DNA of 64,000 nucleotides from Pantoea dispersa (GCF_014155765.1 NZ_SCKT01000003.1:441304-505303), one strand, 5' to 3'; counted from the stretch's first letter, positions 31,016 through 39,550 are shown. Notes: generated from the sequence alone by a model not told the origin. Translations and numbers: made by a program.

Positions 31016-31702
31016 CTACGGCCCTTCAAACCATTCGCTGTTGCGCTCGGCAATCGGCGTGATGGTCAGAATCATCTCCTGCAGATGTCGCCGCATCGCC
31101 TTCTCAGCCGCATCGGCATCTTGCGCTTTCAGCGCGGCAAAAATCTCTTCGTGCTGCTGAATCAGGCTCTCCGGCGGCGACACTTCACTCAGCGTCAGAA
31201 AGCGCACGCGGTCCATCGTCGCTTTAATGTTCTCCACCGTCTCCCACGCCAGCAGACAGTCAATGCCTTCGGCAATCAACCGGTGAAACTCATCGTCGAG
31301 CGCCAGAAACGCCTGGCTGTCGTGGCGTTCCGCTGCCAGACGCTGCAGCTGCAGATTGTGTTCCAGCGCCATTAGTCCGGTGGCAGCGATCTCCAGCGCG
31401 GCGCGGCGAACCACGGCAATCTCCACCGCTTCACGGATGAAACGGCCATCGGCCACGCGTTGGGCGGAGATTTTGCGCACGAAGGTGCCGCGCTGCGGCA
31501 GGACCTGCACCAGGCCGGCTTCCGCCAGTTTGATGAAGGCTTCCCGCACCGGCTGCCGCGACACGTTGAAGCGCGCCGACACTTCTTTCTCCGACAGCAG
31601 CGAGCCCGGATGGATCACGCAGGTCACGATATCCTTCCGCAGATAGCGATAAATCTGCTGATTTACCGGTTCGCTGGTGGTTATGGTATAGGCAATCGAC
31701 AT
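31016..31702 (-). CDS. rspR: GntR/FCD-family regulator, RspR-like
   Basis: A 228-aa repressor with an N-terminal winged helix (LLSEKEVSARFNVSRQPVREAFIKLAEAGLVQVLPQRGTFV) and an all-helical FCD ligand domain with metal-type histidines (DDEFHRLIAEG). It closely resembles E. coli RspR (YdfH, 228 aa), which represses rspAB. It is the last of four minus-strand genes: rspB, transporter, ydfI-like and rspR. It probably senses a sugar acid and controls this cluster, including itself. Ligand unknown. Confidence 0.88.
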   Translation of the reverse strand: MSIAYTITTSEPVNQQIYRYLRKDIVTCVIHPGSLLSEKEVSARFNVSRQPVREAFIKLAEAGLVQVLPQRGTFVRKISAQRVADGRFIREAVEIAVVRRAALEIAATGLMALEHNLQLQRLAAERHDSQAFLALDDEFHRLIAEGIDCLLAWETVENIKATMDRVRFLTLSEVSPPESLIQQHEEIFAALKAQDADAAEKAMRRHLQEMILTITPIAERNSEWFEGP

Positions 31703-31801
31703 GCAGCAATATCCGTATTACGGCTGGCCGCCGCCAGCCCGATGAGAAAGCGTCAGTCTAATCAGCACGCTGCGTCTGCGCTACACATTTGTGCAGGCGG
31801 C

Positions 31802-33262
31802 TTAGCCTTCTGTGACCAGCGCCTGCACCGTGGCGCGTGCACCGGTAAGACGCAGCTGCTGATACAGCTCAGTAAGCCGCGTAACAAACACCGAGTGATA
31901 ACGTAAGTCGTCGCCGAACACCGCCTGCAGGCGCAGTAAGGCCTCAACGCGCTGCGGGCCATCCTCGCTATTGGCAACAATGCTGGCCAGCTGCGCGCTG
32001 AGCGGATCGCGAATCTCAATCGCCGCGCCCTGCTCATCGACGCCGCTGATATAGCGCATCCAGCCTGCTACGCCCAGCAGCAGATAATCACAGGCCGTCC
32101 CGTTACGCAGATGCCAGCGCACGCTATCCAGCAGGCGCTGTGGCAGTTTCTGCGTGCCGTCGGTGGCGATTTGATAAGTGCGATGTTTAATCGCCCGGTT
32201 TTCGTAACGGGCGATCAGCGAGTCGGCATAGGCGACCAAATCGACATTCTGCGTGCGCAGCGTGGGTGCCTGATCCTGCAGCATCAGCGCGCGCGCCGCC
32301 TGACGAAAATTGGCATCGGCCATGCAATCGCTGATGTGCTGATACCCGGCCAGATAGCCGAGATAAGCCAGGAACGAGTGGCTGCCGTTGAGCATGCGCA
32401 GCTTCATCTCTTCGTACGGCAGCACATCACGCACCAGCTCCGCACCGGCCTGTTCCCACGCCGGGCGGCCGCTGACGAAGTTATCTTCAATCACCCACTG
32501 GAAAAAAAATTCGGCCTCCACCGCCACCGGATCGCGACTGCCCAGCCGCGCTTCCAGCGTCGCGAAAGCCTCATCGGTCATCGCCGGTACGATGCGATCC
32601 ACCATGGTTGAGGGAAAGGTGAGGTGGGTCTGAATGTAATCCGCCAGCGCCGGGCTGCGACGCTGCGCCAGCTGGGTTATCACATTGCGCGTAACGTGGC
32701 CGTTCTCCGGCATGTTGTCACACGACATCACGCTAAACGGCGGCAGATCGCGCTGGCGACGGCGTTCAATCGCCGCCAGGATCACGCCGGGCAGCGAGCG
32801 CGGCGCGTCAGGATGCGCCACATCGTGCACGATGTCCGGATGCGTCAGGTCGAGCTGACCGCTCGACGGCAGCGAACAGTAGCCTTTTTCCGTGACCGTC
32901 ATCGACACGATGGCGATTTCCGGCTGGCTCATCGCTTCAATCACCGCCTCAATACCGTCACTTTTCGCGTGCAGCGCCTGGGTAATTACGCCAACAATAC
33001 GCGTGTGCAGGCTGTCGTCGGCCATTTCGGTCACGCTGTACAGCAAATCCTGCTGGCGCAGAGCGGCGATCAGTGCGCCGCTGTTGAGATTCACTTCGCA
33101 GTAGCCCCAGTCGCTGCCGTGCTGCGCCAGTTGGTCAGTGGCCAGCGCCTGATGCGCGCGGTGAAAGGCACCAAAACCGATGTGCACCATGCGGGTTTTC
33201 AGCTGGCTGCGGTCGTAACGGGGGCGCTGTACGTCAGCGGGAAGGCGATCGGGTTGTAACAT
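31802..33262 (-). CDS. ydfI: Mannitol dehydrogenase-family oxidoreductase, YdfI-like
   Basis: NAD-dependent polyol/mannonate dehydrogenase family (486 aa), covering fructuronate reductase (UxuB) and mannitol dehydrogenase. It has VHIGFGAFHRAHQ at the N-terminus, the SCDNMPENGHV and VDRIVPA segments, and the catalytic region KLRMLNGSHSFLAYLGYLAGY. It most resembles E. coli YdfI. Start at the ATG 33262, with AAGGATT upstream. Fructuronate to mannonate or a similar reaction is likely. It is followed by rspR and preceded by the transporter gene. Confidence 0.88.
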   Translation of the reverse strand: MLQPDRLPADVQRPRYDRSQLKTRMVHIGFGAFHRAHQALATDQLAQHGSDWGYCEVNLNSGALIAALRQQDLLYSVTEMADDSLHTRIVGVITQALHAKSDGIEAVIEAMSQPEIAIVSMTVTEKGYCSLPSSGQLDLTHPDIVHDVAHPDAPRSLPGVILAAIERRRQRDLPPFSVMSCDNMPENGHVTRNVITQLAQRRSPALADYIQTHLTFPSTMVDRIVPAMTDEAFATLEARLGSRDPVAVEAEFFFQWVIEDNFVSGRPAWEQAGAELVRDVLPYEEMKLRMLNGSHSFLAYLGYLAGYQHISDCMADANFRQAARALMLQDQAPTLRTQNVDLVAYADSLIARYENRAIKHRTYQIATDGTQKLPQRLLDSVRWHLRNGTACDYLLLGVAGWMRYISGVDEQGAAIEIRDPLSAQLASIVANSEDGPQRVEALLRLQAVFGDDLRYHSVFVTRLTELYQQLRLTGARATVQALVTEG

Positions 33263-33314
33263 GCATAATCCTTGTGGCAAACGGGGCGCGCGGCGCCCCG
33301 GCAGAGTCATTCGA

Positions 33315-34598
33315 TTAAACGGAAACCGGTTTGTCGCTGGCTTTCGGGCTGCGAATCACAAACAGCACCAGCAGCGCGCCAAGGGCCGCCACCACGCCCG
33401 CCAGCACAAAGGCGCTGTCAAATTTGCCGGTGTGCTGCACGATGAAGCCGGTAACGATCGGGCCGATAATGCCGGACAGGCTGCCAATCAGGTGAATAAA
33501 CCCGCTGATGCTGCCGACGCGGCTCTTGTGCACCACATCCTGAATAATCGCCCAGTAAATGGCACCGGTGATGTAGAGGAAGAAGATGGAGATCGACATC
33601 ATGATCACTGACGAATTCACCTCTTTGATGGTGCCCGCCAGCGCCACACATATCGCTGCCGCCAGCAGCGACACTACCAGCACAATCTTGCGCGATAGCA
33701 GCAGCTTACCGGTGATATTAAAGATTTTATCGGAAATCCAGCCGCCCAGCGCCAGGCCAATGAAGCCGACAATCCACGGGATCATGGTCGTGATGCTCAT
33801 GGCTTTGATATCCAGCCCGTGCGCCTGCACCAGATAGGCCGGGAACCAGCTCAGGAAGAAGAACAGAATGTAGTTGTAGCAGAAGAAGGCGAACGCGGTG
33901 ACGAGGATAATCGGCTGACGCAGATAGTAGCCCATGCCGTGCGCTTTGCCGTCCGCGTCGATGATATCTGCCGGCTCTTCCGCTTTCAGTTTCTCTACCA
34001 GCGCGCGCTCCTGCGCAGAAACGCGCTTACTGCGCGCCGGATTATCGGCGGCGAAGAAGAACCACAGCGCCATCCACACCAGACCAATCAGGCAGATCAC
34101 CACAAACGCCGGACGCCAGCCGAAGGAGAGCGCCAGGTAGCCGACAATCGGCCCGGCGACCGCGCCGCCGAGCGGGGAGCCGGCACTCAGCAGGCCCATG
34201 GCGGTGGCGGCCTGCTTTTTCGGGAACCAGCCATTGATGGCTTTGTTGGCCGAGGCGCAAATCGGACCTTCCGCCATGCCGAACAGCACGCGCAGAATCA
34301 TCATCGACCAGAAACCGGTCGCCAGCGCGGTCATACCGCAGAACAGCGACCACATGCCGACGGCGGTGCCGAGCACAATCGTCGGACCAAATTTATCGGT
34401 GGCTAAGCCGCCAATAAAGTTGAACAGCGCGTAGCCGAAGAAGAAGCTGCCGAAAATCAGGCCGAACTGCTCGGCATTGATCATCAGATCTTTTTCCACC
34501 AGCGGCACGGTGAGCGACAGGGCAATACGATCGAGGTAATTGATCATATAAACCAGGAACAGCAGCAGTACGAGGGTCCAGCGTAGATTCTTCAGCAT
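33315..34598 (-). CDS. MFS anion:cation symporter, sugar-acid type
   Basis: A 427-aa twelve-helix transporter of the MFS ACS family (ExuT/GudP/GarP relatives). Motifs include INYLDRIALS at helix 1, GGLATDKFGP in the first loop and the GMAEGPICASANKAINGWFP segment. These proteins import hexuronates, glucarate or galactonate with protons. The ATG at 34598 has GGAG five bases upstream. E. coli has a different, unrelated-subfamily MFS gene (ydfJ) at the rsp locus. Lies between rspB and ydfI on one strand, so it probably brings in the cluster's substrate. Confidence 0.88.
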   Translation of the reverse strand: MLKNLRWTLVLLLFLVYMINYLDRIALSLTVPLVEKDLMINAEQFGLIFGSFFFGYALFNFIGGLATDKFGPTIVLGTAVGMWSLFCGMTALATGFWSMMILRVLFGMAEGPICASANKAINGWFPKKQAATAMGLLSAGSPLGGAVAGPIVGYLALSFGWRPAFVVICLIGLVWMALWFFFAADNPARSKRVSAQERALVEKLKAEEPADIIDADGKAHGMGYYLRQPIILVTAFAFFCYNYILFFFLSWFPAYLVQAHGLDIKAMSITTMIPWIVGFIGLALGGWISDKIFNITGKLLLSRKIVLVVSLLAAAICVALAGTIKEVNSSVIMMSISIFFLYITGAIYWAIIQDVVHKSRVGSISGFIHLIGSLSGIIGPIVTGFIVQHTGKFDSAFVLAGVVAALGALLVLFVIRSPKASDKPVSV

Positions 34599-34749
34599 AG
34601 AAACTCCGTTTCCCTGTTCTTCTTCAGGCTGCAGCGTCACGGGGAGATGACCTTGATGACCGCGGCGCTGCGCCTGATTTATGCAGGGGATTATTGTTGT
34701 GGCCGGCGGGTACGCACCGGCATCAGGGACATCTGGTGTGGCGCATCAT

Positions 34750-35760
34750 TCAATCCATTTGCAGGATCACTTTGCAGCAGGTGCGCGGGTCTTGTTCAAA
34801 CAGCGTCATGGCGCGCTCGATCTGCGCCAGCGGGAAATAGTGGGTAACCAGTTTCTCCGGCTGGATCAGTCCCTGTTCCAGCCACGCAATCACCTGCGGG
34901 AAGCGGTTGCTGTTCAGGCGCGAGGTAAACAGCGACAGCTCTTTACTGGTCAACGCCTGCTGCGTCAGGCTACACGGCTCAGCAGAAAACCCGAGCAGGC
35001 CGATGCGCGCCGCCGGCGAGGCCAGCGCAGCCGCTTCAGCGAGGATCGCCGGATGGCAGGCGGCGTCGATAATCAGCGTCGGCTGAACGCCTTCCAGCTG
35101 CGCCGCCAGCGGGATCTCGCTGTTGTTGAACAGGCGATCGGCACCGTTTTGCTGCGCCAGCGCCAGCCGCTCCGGCAGGCGGTCCACCACCAGCACCTGC
35201 TGTACGCCGTACACGCCTTTCAGCACCTGAATCGCCGTCAGCCCCATCGGACCGGCACCGTAAATCAGCGCCACATCCTGTGGCTGCGGTTTGAGGAACG
35301 CCGTGATATTCGCGGCAATGGTGAAGGGCTCAACCAGGCTGGCGAGTTGGTCGGGAATGCTCGCCGGCAGGCGATGAGCATTTTGGGCTGGCGCCACCGC
35401 ATACTCGCTGAAGCCGCCGTCGCGGTGGACGCCAATCACCTGCAACGACTGACAGACATTAGGACGGCCAACGGAGCAGGGATAGCAGTGGCCGCAGCTC
35501 ACCACCGGATCGACCGCCACGCGCTCGCCCAGCCGGCTGGCATCAACGTCCTGTCCGACCGCGTCAATCACGCCAAAGAACTCATGGCCGATGACGCGCG
35601 GATAGCGGGCAAATGGATTGTGACCGTGCCAGATGTGCACATCAGAGCCACAGATGCTGGCAAATTTCACTTTTACCCGTACTTCATCAGCGGCGGGCTG
35701 CGCCAGCGCGCGCTCGGCCAGCAGCAGTTCACCCGGTTGTTCAATCACCACACTTTTCAT
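34750..35760 (-). CDS. rspB: Zinc-type alcohol dehydrogenase RspB
   Basis: Medium-chain, zinc-dependent dehydrogenase (336 aa) very similar to E. coli RspB, whose natural substrate is not settled (L-gulonate or a related sugar acid/alcohol has been proposed for relatives). It shows CGSDVHIWHGHNPF, the GHEFFG zinc motif, the structural zinc loop CGHCYPCSVGRPNVC and the Rossmann YGAGPMGL. Of two adjacent ATG codons, 35760 is better placed behind GGAG. First gene of the cluster, with a perfect CRP site 111 bp upstream. The usual partner rspA is absent. Confidence 0.9.
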   Translation of the reverse strand: MKSVVIEQPGELLLAERALAQPAADEVRVKVKFASICGSDVHIWHGHNPFARYPRVIGHEFFGVIDAVGQDVDASRLGERVAVDPVVSCGHCYPCSVGRPNVCQSLQVIGVHRDGGFSEYAVAPAQNAHRLPASIPDQLASLVEPFTIAANITAFLKPQPQDVALIYGAGPMGLTAIQVLKGVYGVQQVLVVDRLPERLALAQQNGADRLFNNSEIPLAAQLEGVQPTLIIDAACHPAILAEAAALASPAARIGLLGFSAEPCSLTQQALTSKELSLFTSRLNSNRFPQVIAWLEQGLIQPEKLVTHYFPLAQIERAMTLFEQDPRTCCKVILQMD

Positions 35761-35870
35761 CATCAGCTCCTGGCAGGTGGCCTCAAGGTGCGGCACACCA
35801 GCAATAACACGACAGTAATGACGAAAAAATACGCGCAATAATACTACCATACAAGTTGCTGTTGCAGAGT

Positions 35871-35886
35871 TGTGAACGCAATCACA
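35871..35886. promoter_or_regulatory. CRP site upstream of rspB
   Basis: TGTGAACGCAATCACA is a perfect TGTGA-N6-TCACA match. Candidate -10 elements for rspB (such as TATGGT, minus strand near 35846) lie downstream at a distance that permits activation. The rest of 35761-36057 shows nothing else I can name. Confidence 0.75.
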
Positions 35887-36057
35887 GAGCGGATGGGGTA
35901 GTTGCAAAGAGAAGTTTCAGAATGGCGTTGCGGTGCGCATCACTGCGCACCATGTAAGGTCATTAGCCAGTTTGCAGGCTCGCCATTTATGGCAACCGGG
36001 AAAAACGCAGTAAAATGACAGGCCTGCTGCGATCGACGGCACGCTCGCCGCGCAACA

Positions 36058-36603
36058 TTACGGCTGCCGTAGCGTTACCGCGCTGAGCGTGCGCCACAAT
36101 AGCTCTTTATCCTGCGATGACACGTTGCGCTGCTGAATGTCTCGCATAAATTCGGCCTTTTGCGGTGCCTGCAGCGTCGCGCCCTGTTTCAACTGCGCGG
36201 CAAGCTGCGTCAGAATCGCGTCGCTGTAATGACCAATGCTTTTGCGCACTTCATCCAGCGGACGCGGCTGCCAGTGCGGCTCCGGCGTTGCCAGCCAGTC
36301 GGCGCGATAGCGATACTGCACCGCTTTCGCCACATCCATCTGTGCCTGAATAAACGGCTGCACCGTGGCATCGTCCAGACCCAGCTGACGCGCTTCCGCC
36401 AGGGCTTTGTCCAGCACCTTGCGCTCCTGACCCAAATCTTCAATCGGCTGATGATGCTGCGCTTTATAACCCGCCACATCCTTCATGTAAGACAAACGCG
36501 TGTTAATAAGCTGGCCCGGCGAAGGACTGCTGAGTTCTGCCGCGGCGGCGGAACAGCTGCAAATCAGCAGCGCTAACGTGGCCGATCGTAACTGCATTTC
36601 CAT
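36058..36603 (-). CDS. aroQ: Secreted monofunctional chorismate mutase (AroQ gamma)
   Basis: Periplasmic chorismate mutase of the AroQ-gamma class (181 aa), converting chorismate to prephenate. A signal peptide (SATLALLICSCSAAAA) is followed by the all-helical domain: LINTRLSYMKDVAGYKAQHHQPIEDLGQERKVL holds the active-site Arg/Lys/Glu residues, and PFIQAQMDVAKAVQYRYRADW the second half. This type is known from Erwinia herbicola and is missing in E. coli K-12. The ATG at 36603 has GGGAG at 7-nt spacing. It is divergent from the DUF5666 gene. Why chorismate mutase is exported is unclear; effects on plant hosts have been suggested in pathogens. Confidence 0.9.
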   Translation of the reverse strand: MEMQLRSATLALLICSCSAAAAELSSPSPGQLINTRLSYMKDVAGYKAQHHQPIEDLGQERKVLDKALAEARQLGLDDATVQPFIQAQMDVAKAVQYRYRADWLATPEPHWQPRPLDEVRKSIGHYSDAILTQLAAQLKQGATLQAPQKAEFMRDIQQRNVSSQDKELLWRTLSAVTLRQP

Positions 36604-36714
36604 ACTGATGCTCCCAATGTTCAACCCAGGCGCTGGATCTGCGCGAGGCTCAGGCTAAGACAAAATAATGACATGACAAAGTACAGGGTGAAAAATTATC
36701 TTGTTTTTTAATCT

Positions 36715-36728
36715 ACCAACTAGTAGGT
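36715..36728. promoter_or_regulatory. Candidate repressor operator between aroQ and the DUF5666 gene
   Basis: ACCAACTAGTAGGT is a 14-bp palindrome with only the two outer central pairs unmatched (ACC-N-ACTAGT-N-GGT), a form common for TetR-type repressors. It lies in AT-rich sequence 106 bp before the DUF5666 start. Confidence 0.45.
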
Positions 36729-36833
36729 TTGTTTTCCAGCGCCTTTTGCCGCAATGTTATTGCGCTTTGGGTTGAATGATTTCTGGCACAGGGCTGCCGC
36801 TGAGGCAGCGCTTATCATCAAAAGGAATACTCC

Positions 36834-37469
36834 ATGACGGTCTTATCACATTACAAACGCCTTTCACTGCTGATTGCCGGTTCACTGCTGGCCGGCGCCA
36901 CGCTGTCGCTGGCGATGGCGGCAGAGATGGCAGGGCAAAAAGTGCAGGTACGTGGCGTTGTTGAATCGGTAAACGGGCAGCAGCTCACTATCAAGTCACG
37001 CGAAGGATCGGATGTCAGCGTGGCCATGAAGCCAGGCGCGATGGTGTCTGCGGTGGCGAAGGCCAGCATCAGCGACATTAAAAAGGGCGATTACGTGGGC
37101 ATAGCCTCGCTGCCGAAAGCGGGCGGCGGTGATGGCGCGCTCGAAGTGCTGATTTTCCCGGCGCAGCTGAAAGGTGCTGGCGAGGGCAACTTCAGCTGGG
37201 ATCTGAAGCCGGGCAGCTCAATGACCAACGCCACGGTCGCCAATAGCGTCACCTCGGTGGACAACAGCGAAGTGACGGTGAGCTATCACGGCCATCAGAA
37301 AAAAATTGCCATTCCGGCCGGTACGCCGGTGGTGACACTGGCCGCCGCTACCACGGATGACCTGAAACCCGGCACCACGGTGTTTGTTCCGGCCGAGAAA
37401 GGCGCCGACGGTAAGCTCACCGCAGGCAATATCATTGTCGGCAAAAACGGCGTAGTGCCGCCGATGTAA
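36834..37469 (+). CDS. Exported DUF5666-domain protein
   Basis: A 211-aa secreted protein of unknown role. A signal peptide (LLIAGSLLAGATLSLAMA) is cleaved near AAEM. The mature part is a series of short beta-rich repeats of OB-like character: VQVRGVVESVNGQQLTIKSREG, then SMTNATVANSVTSVDNSEVTV, each followed by a section on stability or access (IKKGDYVGI, LKPGTTVFV). An AAGGA ribosome site precedes the ATG. It is the first of three genes with a cytochrome b and a molybdopterin oxidoreductase, so a periplasmic accessory role in that redox system is a reasonable but untested guess. Confidence 0.8.
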   Translation: MTVLSHYKRLSLLIAGSLLAGATLSLAMAAEMAGQKVQVRGVVESVNGQQLTIKSREGSDVSVAMKPGAMVSAVAKASISDIKKGDYVGIASLPKAGGGDGALEVLIFPAQLKGAGEGNFSWDLKPGSSMTNATVANSVTSVDNSEVTVSYHGHQKKIAIPAGTPVVTLAAATTDDLKPGTTVFVPAEKGADGKLTAGNIIVGKNGVVPPM

Positions 37470-37476
37470 TCCGGCT

Positions 37477-37499
37477 CCAGCCAGGCCTCGCCTGGCTGG
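37477..37499 (+). terminator. Hairpin between the DUF5666 and cytochrome b genes
   Basis: A perfect 10-bp stem (CCAGCCAGGC/GCCTGGCTGG) with a CTC loop fills the gap. With no T tail it is more likely an mRNA processing or stabilising element that sets the ratio of first gene to the rest. Confidence 0.55.
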
Positions 37500-37510
37500 T
37501 AAGGGGCTCG

Positions 37511-38341
37511 ATGATGCAACAGCCTTCACCTTCCCGCAGTAAAACGCTAATCCGTCGTCATTCGCTGCTGGTGCGCGTGACGCACTGGGTCAACGCCCTG
37601 TGTTTTGCCGTACTGCTGATGAGCGGACTGCAAATCTTTAATGCGCATCCACGTCTGTATGTCGGCCTGTATGGCGCAGACCATGAGCAGCCGGTGTTTG
37701 AAATCGGCAATCGTCAGCAGCAGGGATTTGTCCGGCTCGGCTCGCTGCAACTGAATACCACCGGCGTGCTCGGTGTCTCGAAGCTGGAGGGCACGCTGAC
37801 GGCGCGCGCGTTCCCCGGCTGGCTGACGCTGCCGTCGTGGCAGGATTTGGGAGCCGGTCGCCACTGGCACTTCTTTTTTGCCTGGCTGCTGCTGTTCAAC
37901 GGCGTGATTTATCTGCTGCACGGTTTCTGGCACCGGCACTTTCGCCGCGATCTGTTGCCCGACCGTCAGCAGCTGGGCGCGCGTCATTTGTGGCAGGAGA
38001 TTTGCGACCACGCCCGGCTGCGCTTCGCCCGCGGTGAAGCGGCGCGGCGCTATAACGCGTTGCAGAAACTCAGCTATCTGCTGGTGATCTTCATACTGCT
38101 GCCGCTGATGCTGCTCAGTGGATTAACCCTGTCGCCAGCGCTGGATGCGGCGCTGCCGTTTTTACCCGATCTGTTTGGCGGCCGTCCCACGGCGCGCACG
38201 GTGCACTTTATCACCGCAACGCTGCTGGTGCTGTTTGTGCTGGTGCATGTAGTGATGGTGCTGGTGTCAGGCGTGTTCAATAACCTGCGTTCGATGATCA
38301 CCGGACGTTACGCGATCGACAAAGAGGATACCCCATCATGA
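37511..38341 (+). CDS. Cytochrome b561-type membrane protein
   Basis: A 276-aa inner-membrane diheme-type cytochrome b (Ni-hydrogenase b/cytochrome b561 family). Histidines fit for heme binding lie in helices: H17/H25 (RRHSLLVRVTHWVNAL), H118/H120 and H137 (RHWHFFFAWLLLFNGVIYLLHGFW), and two in TVHFITATLLVLFVLVHVV. It would pass electrons from the quinone pool to the exported molybdoenzyme encoded next, whose start overlaps its stop (ATGA). Two ATG codons at 37511 and 37514 are possible behind AAGGGG. It is not the MsrQ/YedZ type. Confidence 0.85.
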   Translation: MMQQPSPSRSKTLIRRHSLLVRVTHWVNALCFAVLLMSGLQIFNAHPRLYVGLYGADHEQPVFEIGNRQQQGFVRLGSLQLNTTGVLGVSKLEGTLTARAFPGWLTLPSWQDLGAGRHWHFFFAWLLLFNGVIYLLHGFWHRHFRRDLLPDRQQLGARHLWQEICDHARLRFARGEAARRYNALQKLSYLLVIFILLPLMLLSGLTLSPALDAALPFLPDLFGGRPTARTVHFITATLLVLFVLVHVVMVLVSGVFNNLRSMITGRYAIDKEDTPS

Positions 38342-39111
38342 AAATCGAGCTGTCGCGTCGCCGCCTGCTGCTGGGCGCGCTGTCCGGCGCCGGCGCGGCG
38401 CTGCTGAGCGGTTGCGATCAACTGACGCAAAACGACACGGTCAGCGGCTGGCTCAATCAGACCGAGCGGCTGACGCGTGCCAGCCAGCGCCTGCTGGGCG
38501 GCCAGCGGCTGGCACCAGAGTTCAGCGAGGCCGATATTTCGCCGCTGTTCCGCGCCAACGGCACGCAAATGCCCGACTCCGACGAGTATGCGCGTTTGCT
38601 GGCGAACGGGTTTGCCGACTGGCGGCTGCGCGTCACCGGGCTGGTGCAGCAGCCGCTGAGTTTATCGCTCAGCGATCTGCAGCGGTTCCCTAGCCGCACG
38701 CAAATCACCCGTCACGACTGCGTGGAGGGCTGGAGCGCGATTGGCAAATGGCAGGGCGTACCGCTCGGACTGGTGCTGGATGCGGCGCGCCTGCGGCCAG
38801 GTGCCCGCTACGTAGTGTTCCTGTGTGCCGACGAGCTGGAGCAGACGCTGGACGGCAGCGGGCGCTACTACGAAAGTATCGATCTGCAGGATGCATGGCA
38901 TCCGCAAACGCTGCTGGCCTACCGTATGAACGATCAGCAGCTGCCGGTCGCGCACGGCGCGCCGCTGCGTCTCCGGGTCGAGCGCCAGCTCGGTTACAAG
39001 CACGCCAAGTATCTGATGGAAATTAAAGTGGTGGATTCGTTTGCCCAGCTGTGGGGCGGACGCGGCGGCTACTGGGAAGATCGCGGCTATGAGTGGTATG
39101 GCGGTATCTAA
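38338..39111 (+). CDS. Tat-exported molybdopterin-dependent oxidoreductase
   Basis: A 257-aa member of the sulfite oxidase/YedY-type molybdopterin fold. The N-terminus combines a twin-arginine motif (SRRRLLLGA, residues 6-14) with a lipobox-like LLSGC (C26), suggesting a periplasm-facing, perhaps lipid-anchored enzyme. C128 in RHDCVEGWS is the expected molybdenum ligand, and the C-terminal HAKYLMEIKVVD is family-typical. Coupled to the cytochrome b gene by ATGA overlap. The substrate is unknown; it is not MsrP itself, being shorter and paired with a different cytochrome. Confidence 0.85.
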   Translation: MKIELSRRRLLLGALSGAGAALLSGCDQLTQNDTVSGWLNQTERLTRASQRLLGGQRLAPEFSEADISPLFRANGTQMPDSDEYARLLANGFADWRLRVTGLVQQPLSLSLSDLQRFPSRTQITRHDCVEGWSAIGKWQGVPLGLVLDAARLRPGARYVVFLCADELEQTLDGSGRYYESIDLQDAWHPQTLLAYRMNDQQLPVAHGAPLRLRVERQLGYKHAKYLMEIKVVDSFAQLWGGRGGYWEDRGYEWYGGI

Positions 39112-39132
39112 CCGGCAGAACGCAGAAAAGCA

Positions 39133-39159
39133 AAAAGCCTGCTATAAAAGCAGGCTTTT
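39133..39159. terminator. Bidirectional terminator between molybdoenzyme gene and tRNA-Asn
   Basis: A 10-bp stem (AAAAGCCTGC/GCAGGCTTTT) with an A-rich loop has T runs at the end on both strands. It can stop both the plus-strand operon and the minus-strand tRNA. Confidence 0.85.
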
Positions 39160-39166
39160 CTAAATC

Positions 39167-39242
39167 TGGCTCCTCTGACTGGACTCGAACCAGTGACATA
39201 CGGATTAACAGTCCGCCGTTCTACCGACTGAACTACAGAGGA
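39167..39242 (-). tRNA. tRNA-Asn (GTT)
   Basis: The minus strand gives a complete 76-nt tRNA: acceptor stem TCCTCTG/CAGAGGA, D arm with GTTCAGTCGGTAGAAC, anticodon GTT at 39207-39209 read on the minus strand, T arm with GGTTCGAGTCC, and an encoded 3' GCCA. It matches enteric tRNA-Asn. No integrase or attachment-site repeat is visible next to it. Confidence 0.98.
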
Positions 39243-39389
39243 ATCGTTTGGAACGGGGCGCATATTATCGGGCAGGCTGTGGCTTGTCAAAGCTCTTTTT
39301 CACAATTTTTTCTGACTGCTGAATAAAGCGTCAATTGCCCGACGCGGGCCCGCGCGATGGCGCGAATTAGCGCCAGCACTGTGCCTGAT

Positions 39390-39405
39390 TGTGAGAGATG
39401 TCACC
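39390..39405. promoter_or_regulatory. CRP site upstream of the Gfo/Idh gene
   Basis: TGTGAGAGATGTCACC matches the CRP consensus at 9 of 10 positions. A weak -10 candidate (TCTGAT at 39426) would put it near -41. The rest of 39243-39550 holds no other element I can support. Confidence 0.6.
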
Positions 39406-39550
39406 AATGCTATGCAAAATTACATTCTGATTTGTCGCGTCTGTCAGATACCTCGCATGTATGATCACAGATATTTCATTTCGCCGTTGTCGCCGCCCAA
39501 AACGAAACATATATTCCGGGAAACTCATCCCCGTGAACCGCAGGTGCAGC

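Noticed and set aside
39167-39242. tRNA-Asn as integration site of a genomic island
   Set aside because: No integrase, direct repeat of the tRNA end or mobile gene is visible on either side.
39093-39326. 77-aa frame containing SSDWTRTSDIRINS
   Set aside because: It is the antisense reading of tRNA-Asn, a well-known source of false small proteins.
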